Below are positions 43,261 through 50,930 of a stretch of DNA of 64,000 nt, piece by piece. The notes under the pieces were generated by a model. That model saw only the letters and a program-made list of their open reading frames with translations. It was not told the origin of the DNA and did no database searches. A program made the translations under genes and the position numbers. Origin of the DNA: an uncultured Prevotella sp. Lineage in GTDB: Bacteria > Bacteroidota > Bacteroidia > Bacteroidales > Bacteroidaceae. How positions within the stretch are numbered: the stretch's first letter is position 1; the number at the start of each line of letters is the position of its first letter. The stretch spans positions 44,026-108,025 of the forward strand of contig URCI01000004.1 in the NCBI GenBank assembly GCA_900546345.1, written 5' to 3'.

Positions 43261-45204
43261 ATGAGCTATCTAAAATTTGAAAAAGCCCTGATGACCAATT
43301 TGCAAGAAAGCCTTCCCAAGGAAATCTTGCGAACCAACCGGTCGGGTGCTTACTCATGCTCGACGATAGTAGACTGCAATACACGCAAATACCACGGACT
43401 GCTCGTTGTCCCCGTGCCGGAGCTCGATGACGAAAACCATGTGTTGCTCTCTTCACTCGATTGCAGTGTCATCCAGCATGGAGCGGCTTTCAACCTCGGT
43501 CTGCATAAGTATCAGGGCAACAACTACAGCCCCATGGGCCACAAGTATATCCAATCGTTTGATTGCGACAAGGTGCCTACCACCACCTACCGCGTTGGTG
43601 GTGTGATACTCAGAAAAGAAGTTGTCTTTCAGCATTATGAAAACCGACTGCTCATCCGCTACACTCTCGATGACGCACACTCTGCCACTACATTGCAGTT
43701 CCGGCCCTTCCTCGCCTTCCGAAGCGTCAGACAATTCACACACGAGAACAGTGTGGCCAGCAGAGACTATACCGAGGTCGAAAACGGCATAAAGACCTGC
43801 ATGTATCCGGGCTATCCCGATCTCTACATGCAATTCTCCCGTAAAGTGAAGTTTGTCTTCCAGCCCGACTGGTACCGCGGCATCGAATATCCCAAAGAGC
43901 AGGAGCGAGGATATGCCAGCAATGAGGACCTCTACGTGCCCGGATACTTCGAAGTGCCCATCCGCAAAGGAGAAAGCATCGTCTTTGCCGCCTCTACCTC
44001 GGAAAACAAAGTGCGCACACTCAGAGCGCTCTTCCAAGAAGAGGCCGACGAGCGCGCACCACGCGATAATTTCTTCCACTGTCTGATCAACGCCGCACAC
44101 CAGTTCCATGTCGAGGACAAAAACGGCGAGAAATATATCGTTGCCGGATACCCGTGGTTCAAGCCCCGCGCACGCGACACCTTCATTGCCTTGCCCGGAC
44201 TGACGCTGAGCATCGAGGAGACAGAGTTCTTCGAAGCCGCCATGAAAACAGCTGAGAAAGGCTTGCGAGAATTCATGGAGGAAAAGCCTCTCACCGTCAA
44301 ACTCTATGAGCTCAACCAGCCCGACGTGCCACTGTGGGCCATCTGGTGCATACAGCAATACGCCAAAGAGGAAGGCGAGGAACGCTGCACCGAGAAATAC
44401 GGACAGCTCGTCTGGGACATCCTCTCCTATATCGCTGACGGCAAACACCCCAACCTGCTCGTGGCCGACAATGGACTCGTGAAGACCGACGGAACGGAAC
44501 GACCCGCCACATGGATGAACTCCACGGCCAACGGACGCCCCGTGGTGCCCCGCACAGGATTTGTCGTGGAGTTCAACGCACTGTGGTACAACGCGCTCTG
44601 CTTCGGTGCCCGCCTTGCACAACATGCCCACCGCGATGACCTTGCCGCCAGCCTGACGGCAAAAGCCGAAAAGACCAAAGAGGCATTTCTCGCAACCTTC
44701 GTCAACAAGTTTGGCTATCTCTTTGACTATGTCGACGGTGAGAACCAGGACTGGAGCGTCAGACCCAACATGATCTTCCCGGCTGCCTTTGACTACTCAC
44801 CTCTCTCACAGGAACAGAAGAAAAACGTCATCGACATCTGCACCAAGGAACTGCTCACCCCGAAAGGACTCCGATCGCTGTCGCCAAAAAGCGGAGGATA
44901 CAATCCCATGTATGTCGGACCACAGGCACAACGCGACTACGCCTATCATCAGGGCACGGCATGGCCGTGGCTCTTCGGCTTTTATGTCGAGGCCTGCCTG
45001 AAACTCTATAAACGCACTCGTCTGAGCTTCATCGAAAGACAGATGGTGGGCTATGAAGACGAGATGTTCTATCACTGCATCGGCACGCTGCCCGAGCTCT
45101 TCGACGGCAATCCGCCCTTCCACGGAAGAGGCGCCGTCTCCTTCGCCGCCAATGTGGCCGAGATACTCCGGGCGCTGGAACAACTGGAAAAATATAAATA
45201 CTAA
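43261..45204 (+). CDS. Glycogen debranching enzyme, GH133 amylo-alpha-1,6-glucosidase
   Basis: A 647-residue protein of the archaeal/bacterial glycogen debranching family. The N-terminal beta-domain (NRSGAYSCSTIVDCNTRKYHGLLVVP, the GDE_N signature) is followed by a C-terminal (alpha/alpha)6 barrel with AGYPWFKPRARDTFIALPGLTLS, FVVEFNALWYNAL and YHQGTAWPWLFGFYVEACLK, where the catalytic acids lie. No signal peptide is seen, so it acts in the cytoplasm. It heads a three-gene cluster with a GT4 glycosyltransferase and a GH57 enzyme, a set associated with glycogen-like alpha-glucan metabolism in Bacteroidetes. Confidence 0.9.
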   Translation: MSYLKFEKALMTNLQESLPKEILRTNRSGAYSCSTIVDCNTRKYHGLLVVPVPELDDENHVLLSSLDCSVIQHGAAFNLGLHKYQGNNYSPMGHKYIQSFDCDKVPTTTYRVGGVILRKEVVFQHYENRLLIRYTLDDAHSATTLQFRPFLAFRSVRQFTHENSVASRDYTEVENGIKTCMYPGYPDLYMQFSRKVKFVFQPDWYRGIEYPKEQERGYASNEDLYVPGYFEVPIRKGESIVFAASTSENKVRTLRALFQEEADERAPRDNFFHCLINAAHQFHVEDKNGEKYIVAGYPWFKPRARDTFIALPGLTLSIEETEFFEAAMKTAEKGLREFMEEKPLTVKLYELNQPDVPLWAIWCIQQYAKEEGEERCTEKYGQLVWDILSYIADGKHPNLLVADNGLVKTDGTERPATWMNSTANGRPVVPRTGFVVEFNALWYNALCFGARLAQHAHRDDLAASLTAKAEKTKEAFLATFVNKFGYLFDYVDGENQDWSVRPNMIFPAAFDYSPLSQEQKKNVIDICTKELLTPKGLRSLSPKSGGYNPMYVGPQAQRDYAYHQGTAWPWLFGFYVEACLKLYKRTRLSFIERQMVGYEDEMFYHCIGTLPELFDGNPPFHGRGAVSFAANVAEILRALEQLEKYKY

Positions 45205-45221
45205 TAATAGGAGGAACCAAT

Positions 45222-46487
45222 ATGAAAGTCTTAATGTTTGGATGGGAGTATCCTCCTCATGTTTACGGCGGTCTGGCAACTGCCAATTTCGGTATCTCTG
45301 AAGGACTGCACGCTCAGGGCGATGTCGACATCACCCTCTGCCTGCCTAAGCCCTGGGGCGATGAGGATCACACCTTTGCGCACATCGTGGCCATGAACTG
45401 TGTGCCCATCGCATGGAGAGATGTCAACTACGACTACGTCAAACAGCGCATCGGCAACCTGATGAGCCCAGAAGAATACTACCACTTCCGTGACCATATC
45501 TATGCCGACTTCAACTATATGAACGTCAACGATCTGGGATGCATGGACTTTGCGGGCGGCTATCCCGCCAATCTCCACGACGAGATCAACAACTACTCGA
45601 TCATCGCCGGTGTGGTGGCGCGGTCGGAGGAGTTCGATATTATCCACGCTCACGACTGGCTGACTTATCCCGCAGGCATCTATGCCAAACAGGTCAGCGG
45701 CAAACCGCTGTGCATACATGTCCACGCCACTGACTACGACCGCTCACGCGGACACGTCAACCCCACGGTCTACGGCATTGAGAAAGACGGTATGGATCAC
45801 GCCGACTGCATCATGTGCGTCAGCGATCTGACACGCAACACGGTCATCAACCAATACCATCAGGATCCACGAAAAGTCTTCACCGTGCACAACGCCGTGT
45901 ATCCCCTGTCACAAGAAAACGAGATGATCCCGCGACCCGACCACACAGGACGCGACAAGATCGTCACCTTCCTCGGACGCATCACCATGCAGAAGGGACC
46001 GGAATACTTCGTCGAGGCCGCCAACATGGTGCTGCACCGCACGCGCCACGTACGCTTCTGCATGGCCGGATCGGGCGATATGATGGACCAAATGATCTAT
46101 CTCGCCGCTGAGCGCGGCATTGCCGACCGCTTCCACTTCCCGGGATTCATGCGCGGAAAACAGGTCTATGAGTGTCTGAAAGACTCCGATGTCTATGTCA
46201 TGCCTTCGGTCAGCGAGCCCTTCGGCATCTCACCCCTTGAGGCAATGCAGTGCGGAACACCAACCATCATATCCAAACAGAGTGGATGCGCCGAAATCCT
46301 CAACAACTGCATCAAAGTCGATTATTGGGACATTCACGCACTGGCTGACTCCATCTACAGCATTTGCCACAACCCAAGCCTCTTCCACTATCTGCAGGAA
46401 GAAGGCAGGAAAGAGGTCGCGCAGATCACATGGGAGAAAGTCGGACGATGGATCAGAGAGCTATATATAAGAACGCTCAAGTGGTAA
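45222..46487 (+). CDS. GT4-family glycosyltransferase, probable glycogen synthase-like
   Basis: A 421-residue GT-B glycosyltransferase. It opens with MKVLMFGWEYPPHVYGGLA, the Lys/Gly-rich loop typical of glycogen synthases and GT4 enzymes. It also has DIIHAHDWLTYPAG, the domain-2 start TFLGRITMQKGPEYFVEA, and the donor-binding EX7E motif EPFGISPLE near residue 335. It is shorter than bacterial GlgA (about 480) and closer to GT4 proteins. It probably elongates alpha-1,4-glucan from a nucleotide sugar, inferred from its neighbours GH133 and GH57. It lies 17 bases after GH133. Confidence 0.85.
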   Translation: MKVLMFGWEYPPHVYGGLATANFGISEGLHAQGDVDITLCLPKPWGDEDHTFAHIVAMNCVPIAWRDVNYDYVKQRIGNLMSPEEYYHFRDHIYADFNYMNVNDLGCMDFAGGYPANLHDEINNYSIIAGVVARSEEFDIIHAHDWLTYPAGIYAKQVSGKPLCIHVHATDYDRSRGHVNPTVYGIEKDGMDHADCIMCVSDLTRNTVINQYHQDPRKVFTVHNAVYPLSQENEMIPRPDHTGRDKIVTFLGRITMQKGPEYFVEAANMVLHRTRHVRFCMAGSGDMMDQMIYLAAERGIADRFHFPGFMRGKQVYECLKDSDVYVMPSVSEPFGISPLEAMQCGTPTIISKQSGCAEILNNCIKVDYWDIHALADSIYSICHNPSLFHYLQEEGRKEVAQITWEKVGRWIRELYIRTLKW

Positions 46488-46491
46488 TAAC

Positions 46492-46538
46492 AGCCTCACC
46501 CCCTTGCCCCTCCCCGAAGGGGGAGGGGAGTAAAATGC
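46492..46538 (+). repeat. REP-like element, solo copy
   Basis: GCCTCACCCCCTTGCCCCTC... ending GAGGGGAGTAAAATGC, with an internal GAGGGG/CCCCTC hairpin. Nearly the same 46-bp sequence occurs twice, inverted, at 53605-53790. Confidence 0.85.
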
Positions 46539-46557
46539 TTCAAGAGAAAGAACAAGG

Positions 46558-46630
46558 GTGCGCTGCAACACTTAAAAGGTGCGCTGCAACACTTAAAAGG
46601 TGCGCTGCAACACTTTAGAGGTGCGCTTGG
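46558..46630 (+). repeat. 21-bp tandem repeat GGTGCGCTGCAACACTTAAAA
   Basis: Three units plus a partial fourth (GGTGCGCTTGG). The period is a multiple of three, so spurious frames show the repeat RCAATLK. It is intergenic between the GT4 and GH57 genes. Confidence 0.9.
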
Positions 46631-46703
46631 TTCTGTAAGACGGTGCTGAGCACCGTCCCTCCTCCCCTCCTCCTTCTCCTCCCCTCGCACTCCTTCTCCC
46701 CTC

Positions 46704-46765
46704 TCAATTCATCATTCAACACTCATCATTCATCATTCATCACTCATCATTCAACATTCAACATT
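46704..46765 (+). repeat. Low-complexity ATTCATCA/ATTCAACA run
   Basis: About seven repeats of ATTCATC or ATTCAAC directly upstream of the GH57 start. A shorter run of the same type precedes guaA (23845-23875). Confidence 0.8.
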
Positions 46766-48235
46766 ATGAAAACTATTTGCTTATATTTCGAAATACACCA
46801 GATCGTGCATCTGAAGCGCTACCGCTTCTTCGACATCGGTACAGATCATTACTACTACGACGACTATGAGAATGAGCGCTCTATCAACCATATCGCCGAA
46901 TGCTCCTACATGCCTGCCCTGAACACCTTGCAGAAAATGATCGAGGACAGCAACGGCTACTTCAAATGCGCATTCTCGATCTCGGGCGTCGGCATGGAAC
47001 AGTTGGAGATACACGCGCCGCAAGTGCTCGACAAACTCCAGGAACTCAACAAGACGGGATGCGTGGAATTCCTCGCTGAGCCCTATTCCCACGGACTCTC
47101 ATCACTCAAGGACAGTGAGTGCTTCGCTGCCGACGTGCGTAAGCAATGCAAAAAGATGGTCGACTATTTCGGCCACAAGCCAACCGTGCTCCGCAACTCT
47201 TCGCTCATCTACAGCGACGACATCGGACTGCAAGCTGCACAGCTCGGATTCAAAGGCATGCTCACCGAAGGGGCCAAACATGTGCTCGGATGGAAATCCC
47301 CACACTATGTCTATAACTGCTCAGTGGCACCAGAGCTGAAGCTGCTGCTGCGCGACGTGAATATGAGCGACGATATCAGCCTCAGATTCAACAACAGCGA
47401 CTGGGAAGGCTATCCGCTCTTTGCCGACCAGTATGTCGACCGCATCGCTAAAGCACCACAGGAAGAGCAGGTCTTCAACATCTTCATGGAGCTCTCAGCA
47501 CTGGGCATCGCACAGCCATTGTCGTCAAACATCCTTGACTTCCTTGCCGCCATTCCTAAGTTCGCCAAAGGAGCAGGCATCACTTTCTCCACACCTTCCG
47601 AGATCTGCAAATCGGTCAACAGCGTAGGAAACCTCGATGTCCCCGACACGCTCTCATGGACCGATGAGGAGCGAGACGTCAGCTCATGGCTCGGAAACCC
47701 CATGCAGCGCGAGGCTTTCGACAAACTCTATAGCGTCGCTGAGCGTGTGCGCATCGCCGATGACCCGCGTATCAACCAAGACTGGGATTATCTCCAGGCC
47801 AGCAACAACTTCCGCTTCATGACCACCAAGCCCAGCAACGTCGGACTCGACCGTGGCATCTACTCCAGCCCCTTCGATGCTTTCACCAACTACATGAATA
47901 TCCTCGGAGACTTCATCAACCGCGTCAACAGCCTCTATCCTCCCGAGATCGACAACGACCAGCTCAACTCCCTGCTCACTACCATCAAGAATGAAGGCGA
48001 CGAGATAGAGATGAAAGATAAGGAGATCGCAAGACTGCAAGCCAAACTCGAAAAGCTCGAGGCTGCCAACGAGAAACTACGCGAGAAGGAGGATAAGACT
48101 CCAGCCAAAACAGCACATCCCGCACGCAAGAAGACAGCCAAGAAGCCCAGCACCCAAAAAACGGAGGTCGCTGACAAGAAAGGCAGCGCCACAACTGAAA
48201 AAGAAAGCGCTACAGCCACAGAAGAAAAGAAATGA
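46766..48235 (+). CDS. GH57 family glycoside hydrolase (alpha-amylase-like)
   Basis: A 489-residue cytoplasmic GH57 protein. The N-terminal block TICLYFEIHQIVHLKRYRFFDIG corresponds to the GH57 first conserved region (normally xxHxHQP; here EIHQIV). EFLAEPYSHGLSSL and the SLIYSDDIG region follow; the catalytic Glu/Asp are likely in these. After about residue 430 there is a long charged coiled coil and a Lys/Ala/Thr-rich tail ending TEEKK, which is unusual for the family. The start at 46766 (MKTICLYFEIHQ) is chosen over an upstream ATG inside low-complexity DNA. It would trim or transfer alpha-glucan chains with its two upstream neighbours. Confidence 0.88.
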   Translation: MKTICLYFEIHQIVHLKRYRFFDIGTDHYYYDDYENERSINHIAECSYMPALNTLQKMIEDSNGYFKCAFSISGVGMEQLEIHAPQVLDKLQELNKTGCVEFLAEPYSHGLSSLKDSECFAADVRKQCKKMVDYFGHKPTVLRNSSLIYSDDIGLQAAQLGFKGMLTEGAKHVLGWKSPHYVYNCSVAPELKLLLRDVNMSDDISLRFNNSDWEGYPLFADQYVDRIAKAPQEEQVFNIFMELSALGIAQPLSSNILDFLAAIPKFAKGAGITFSTPSEICKSVNSVGNLDVPDTLSWTDEERDVSSWLGNPMQREAFDKLYSVAERVRIADDPRINQDWDYLQASNNFRFMTTKPSNVGLDRGIYSSPFDAFTNYMNILGDFINRVNSLYPPEIDNDQLNSLLTTIKNEGDEIEMKDKEIARLQAKLEKLEAANEKLREKEDKTPAKTAHPARKKTAKKPSTQKTEVADKKGSATTEKESATATEEKK

Positions 48236-48335
48236 GGACTACTTGTTAAAGTCAACTATATCCATCCCAAATGATCTGTGAACAGCATGAAAACTGCAAG
48301 CATGACTGACTCCGGCATGATAGGATGATCCCTGC

Positions 48336-48378
48336 AAAGGCGGCTCATGGAGAAAATGAGTCGCCTTTATTGTTGCTT
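48336..48378 (+). terminator. Terminator of the alpha-glucan operon
   Basis: AAAGGCGGCTCAT pairs with ATGAGTCGCCTTT (one mismatch), then ATTGTTGCTTTT. Confidence 0.85.
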
Positions 48379-48476
48379 TTCTCATATTATACTTATATAA
48401 TTTCCTTGTGTGCGCACACAAAGTGTTGACATAGGTCAAGAAAAGCACATGTTTCCTATAAAACCATGATAAAGTG

Positions 48477-48507
48477 TTGTTCGTACAAAAATAAGTTCAT
48501 ACCTTTG
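48477..48507 (+). promoter_or_regulatory. Promoter of the candidate non-coding RNA
   Basis: TTG (48477-48479), 20 bases, TACCTTTG (48500-48507); both boxes are ideal, yet no gene begins within the next 350 bases. Confidence 0.75.
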
Positions 48508-48512
48508 CATTG

Positions 48513-48740
48513 TCAAAAGGAAACAAGTTCGTGAGAACGATAATCCAAGTAGACTGAACACATTTGTTCAATAGGTTTAAGGTTAGTAGATTGTTTCATA
48601 TAGGTTTTTAGTTTTTAGGTTTAAGATTATTTTTTTGTTTTCATTAGGTTATTTAGTCAATTAAGGTAAATTTAAGATTGTTATTTAGGTTAGCACAAAT
48701 CCTCACCTCCCAATGGGAGAGGTGAGGATTTGTTTTTTTA
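48513..48740 (+). ncRNA. Candidate C-poor non-coding RNA of about 225 nt
   Basis: A complete transcription unit without a gene: an ideal promoter, a 180-nt stretch very poor in C and free of ATG, then a 13-bp terminator hairpin with seven T. The middle is rich in repeated TAGGTT and TTTAAG words. The segments TTTCATTAGGTTA (48639-48651) and TTAAGGTAAA (48661-48670) are identical to two segments of the leader of the 32-residue microprotein gene (19974-19986 and 19947-19956, minus strand). It may be a non-coding relative of that unit. Confidence 0.6.
48695..48738 (+). terminator. Terminator of the candidate non-coding RNA
   Basis: AAATCCTCACCTC and GAGGTGAGGATTT form a perfect 13-bp stem followed by GTTTTTTT. 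Confidence 0.9.
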
Positions 48741-48813
48741 AGCACCACAAAGAGCCCAGAACTTTGATAATCGCCGGCGACTTTTCACCTGTCTGACATC
48801 GATCTTGAATATT

Positions 48814-48843
48814 TTGTTTTCTCAAAATATATTGGTATCTTTG
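48814..48843 (+). promoter_or_regulatory. Promoter of the VapE-type gene
   Basis: TTG (48814-48816), 19 bases, TATCTTTG (48836-48843), 19 bases before the ATG. Confidence 0.75.
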
Positions 48844-48862
48844 CACTATAGATTAAATCACG

Positions 48863-50101
48863 ATGATGGATGCACTCACCTATCTTGAAAGCCAATGCCG
48901 GCTCAGACGCAATGTGCTGACCGGAGAGACACTCTATGCACCTACCGACATGGAGCAATATCGTCCACTGTCCAGGGAAGCACAAAACACGCTGCTGTTG
49001 ATGGCCAACAGTCAAGGCGTGAAACTCACCGATGAACAACTGCAACAATACATCCACTCGACCATCATCGAGCAATGGCACCCCGCCAAAAACTGGATGG
49101 AAGGACTGGAACCATGGGATGGGCACGACTATGTGGAAGAACTGGCACAGCGCATCATCACCTCCAATCCCGAATGGCCAAAACGCTTCCATAAGTGGAT
49201 GTTGCAAATGGTAGCGCGCTGGATGGGCATGACCGTGGCGCAAAACGATGTCATCGTGCCCGTCATCGTGGGACAATTTGGCTATGGCAAGACAACGTTC
49301 TGCAACCTGATCCTCCCACCAAGCCTAAGACGCTACTACACCGATCAGGTGAGACTGCGACAGATGGCCGATGTGCACGAGCTCGTCTCTACTCATCTCT
49401 TAGTGGCTCTCGACGAGTTTTATCAGGAAAATACCGATCAGATCCCTGCCGTACGCTACCTCTTCTCGCGCAGCACACCCGTGCAGCGATGGCCCTACGG
49501 CACCACACGCGAACCACGAAAAGCCTACGCAGCCTTCATCGCCACCACCGGCAATCTCCATCCGATGACCGATGCAGCAGGAGCGGCCCACCTCGTCTGT
49601 GTGGAGATCACCCACGCCATCGACACCAAGACGCCCATCAACTATGAGCAACTCTACGCTCAACTCGCTGAAGAACTCGACAGCGGAGAGGACTACTCCC
49701 TCACCGATGAGGAACGGGAAGCCATGGCTGTGCAGAACTCTCCCTTCCAGGAAGCCGACAACCTCGTGAAGATGGTGTCCATGCTCTATGCTGCTCCACC
49801 AAAAGGAAAAAAAGTGAAGGCAACCTATATCGATGCCATCATCGACCGGCTCATGAAGGAATATCCTTACTGGACACCGGGCGACCATGTCAATCAAGAC
49901 GTGGGATTTGCCTTGCAGGACGCCGGATTCACGCGCACACGCATTCACGGGCGCTCTGCCTACAAGGTAGTGGAGAAAGATCCAAGAAAGATCGATGATA
50001 CAATTGACAATGAACCACAGGAGAAAGAAGAGGAAAACTTCGACAACAATCCGCTCGCAAGAGCGCTCCTCGCTGGACTCGGCGGACTGAAAAAACCGTG
50101 A
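48863..50101 (+). CDS. VapE-type ATPase with DUF3874-like C-terminus
   Basis: A 412-residue P-loop ATPase of the virulence-associated E (PF05272) type. The Walker A motif GQFGYGKTT lies near residue 136, Walker B LLVALDEF near residue 180, and a sensor-like segment ATTGNLHPM near residue 235. The C-terminal part resembles the DUF3874 region found with VapE in Bacteroidetes. The primase-like N-terminal domain that often accompanies it is missing. VapE proteins are usually found in phages, satellites and genomic islands, but no integrase, phage gene or attachment site is next to it. Function is unknown. Confidence 0.8.
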   Translation: MMDALTYLESQCRLRRNVLTGETLYAPTDMEQYRPLSREAQNTLLLMANSQGVKLTDEQLQQYIHSTIIEQWHPAKNWMEGLEPWDGHDYVEELAQRIITSNPEWPKRFHKWMLQMVARWMGMTVAQNDVIVPVIVGQFGYGKTTFCNLILPPSLRRYYTDQVRLRQMADVHELVSTHLLVALDEFYQENTDQIPAVRYLFSRSTPVQRWPYGTTREPRKAYAAFIATTGNLHPMTDAAGAAHLVCVEITHAIDTKTPINYEQLYAQLAEELDSGEDYSLTDEEREAMAVQNSPFQEADNLVKMVSMLYAAPPKGKKVKATYIDAIIDRLMKEYPYWTPGDHVNQDVGFALQDAGFTRTRIHGRSAYKVVEKDPRKIDDTIDNEPQEKEEENFDNNPLARALLAGLGGLKKP

Positions 50102-50127
50102 TCAAAGAATGATTTCAGGACACTGAC

Positions 50128-50203
50128 GCGTACACCTTATTATATGTAGCCTGTACAACAGATCGTATCCTCCTGTACACCTTATTATATATAGAGACAT
50201 CAA
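50128..50203 (+). repeat. Two copies of the CCTTATTATAT element
   Basis: GTACACCTTATTATATGTA (50131-50149) and TGTACACCTTATTATATATA (50172-50191) stand 42 bp apart between the VapE and YhcH genes. Confidence 0.7.
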
Positions 50204-50233
50204 CCATAGATTACATATCAAAAACTCATTTGC

Positions 50234-50857
50234 ATGAAAAAGATATTTTTCTTGTTGCTACTCAGTTTGCTGACGGCTGTCGCCGACGCACAAGGCTATT
50301 ATACAAAATACTATGCCGACAAGAAACTCGTCAAAGAGGCCAATGAATGGATGAACAGTGGAGCCTGGCGAGAAGGATTCACTTCTGCCAGCCCTCACTC
50401 CACGGTCAATGCGGCTGAATTCTATACACAATATCAGAAAAACACCAAGCAATGGAAGGCCCTCTTCAACTGGCTCGCAAATACCGACTTGTTGGCACTG
50501 CCCAAAGGACGCACGCCGATACCGGGCTCCACACTCGTGGCCAGCGTGGAAGACGATGTCAATAGGGACCTCAGCCGGCAACGGTCAGAGAGCCATCACC
50601 ATCACATCGACTTCCAATATGTCGTAAAAGGCACGGAGCGCTTCGGACTCATTGACCACTACACCAGTGAGGTCAACGTGCCCTACCGACCCGATGTCGT
50701 GCACTATGCCTACGACACTGCCCGCGCCCGCTTCTACGACAGCGACCCACAGCATTTCTTCCTCTTCTTCCCGGGAGACTGGCATATCGCTAAAGTAAAA
50801 ACCGACAGCGGTGACCAGCACATTCGTGTCATCGTCGTGAAAGTCGATTATCTCTAA
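50234..50857 (+). CDS. Exported YhcH/YjgK/YiaL family protein
   Basis: A 207-residue protein with a cleavable signal peptide (MKKIFFLLLLSLLTAVADAQ) in front of a cupin-like YhcH/YiaL domain (PF04074). Characteristic residues are SHHHHIDFQYVVKGTERFG near residue 118 and FFLFFPGDWHIAK near residue 175; His and Asp there are the expected metal ligands. Known relatives act on sugars (sialic acid anomerase NanQ, EbgC) and are cytoplasmic. The signal peptide puts this one in the periplasm. Its substrate is unknown. It is followed by mutS after 73 bases. Confidence 0.85.
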   Translation: MKKIFFLLLLSLLTAVADAQGYYTKYYADKKLVKEANEWMNSGAWREGFTSASPHSTVNAAEFYTQYQKNTKQWKALFNWLANTDLLALPKGRTPIPGSTLVASVEDDVNRDLSRQRSESHHHHIDFQYVVKGTERFGLIDHYTSEVNVPYRPDVVHYAYDTARARFYDSDPQHFFLFFPGDWHIAKVKTDSGDQHIRVIVVKVDYL

Positions 50858-50930
50858 ACACACACGAAATAGCATATATTGATCAGCTTGAATACATATC
50901 ACAATCTCTTTTTGTCTGTAACAAAATAAT

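Noticed and set aside
46364..46618. 84-codon frame ending in repeated RCAATLK
   Set aside because: It overlaps the end of the GT4 gene and its repeats are simply the translated 21-bp intergenic array.
46643..46765. Longer N-terminus for the GH57 protein
   Set aside because: The extra 41 residues come from low-complexity C/T-rich and ATTCATCA DNA; the conserved family start is MKTICLYFEIHQ at 46766.
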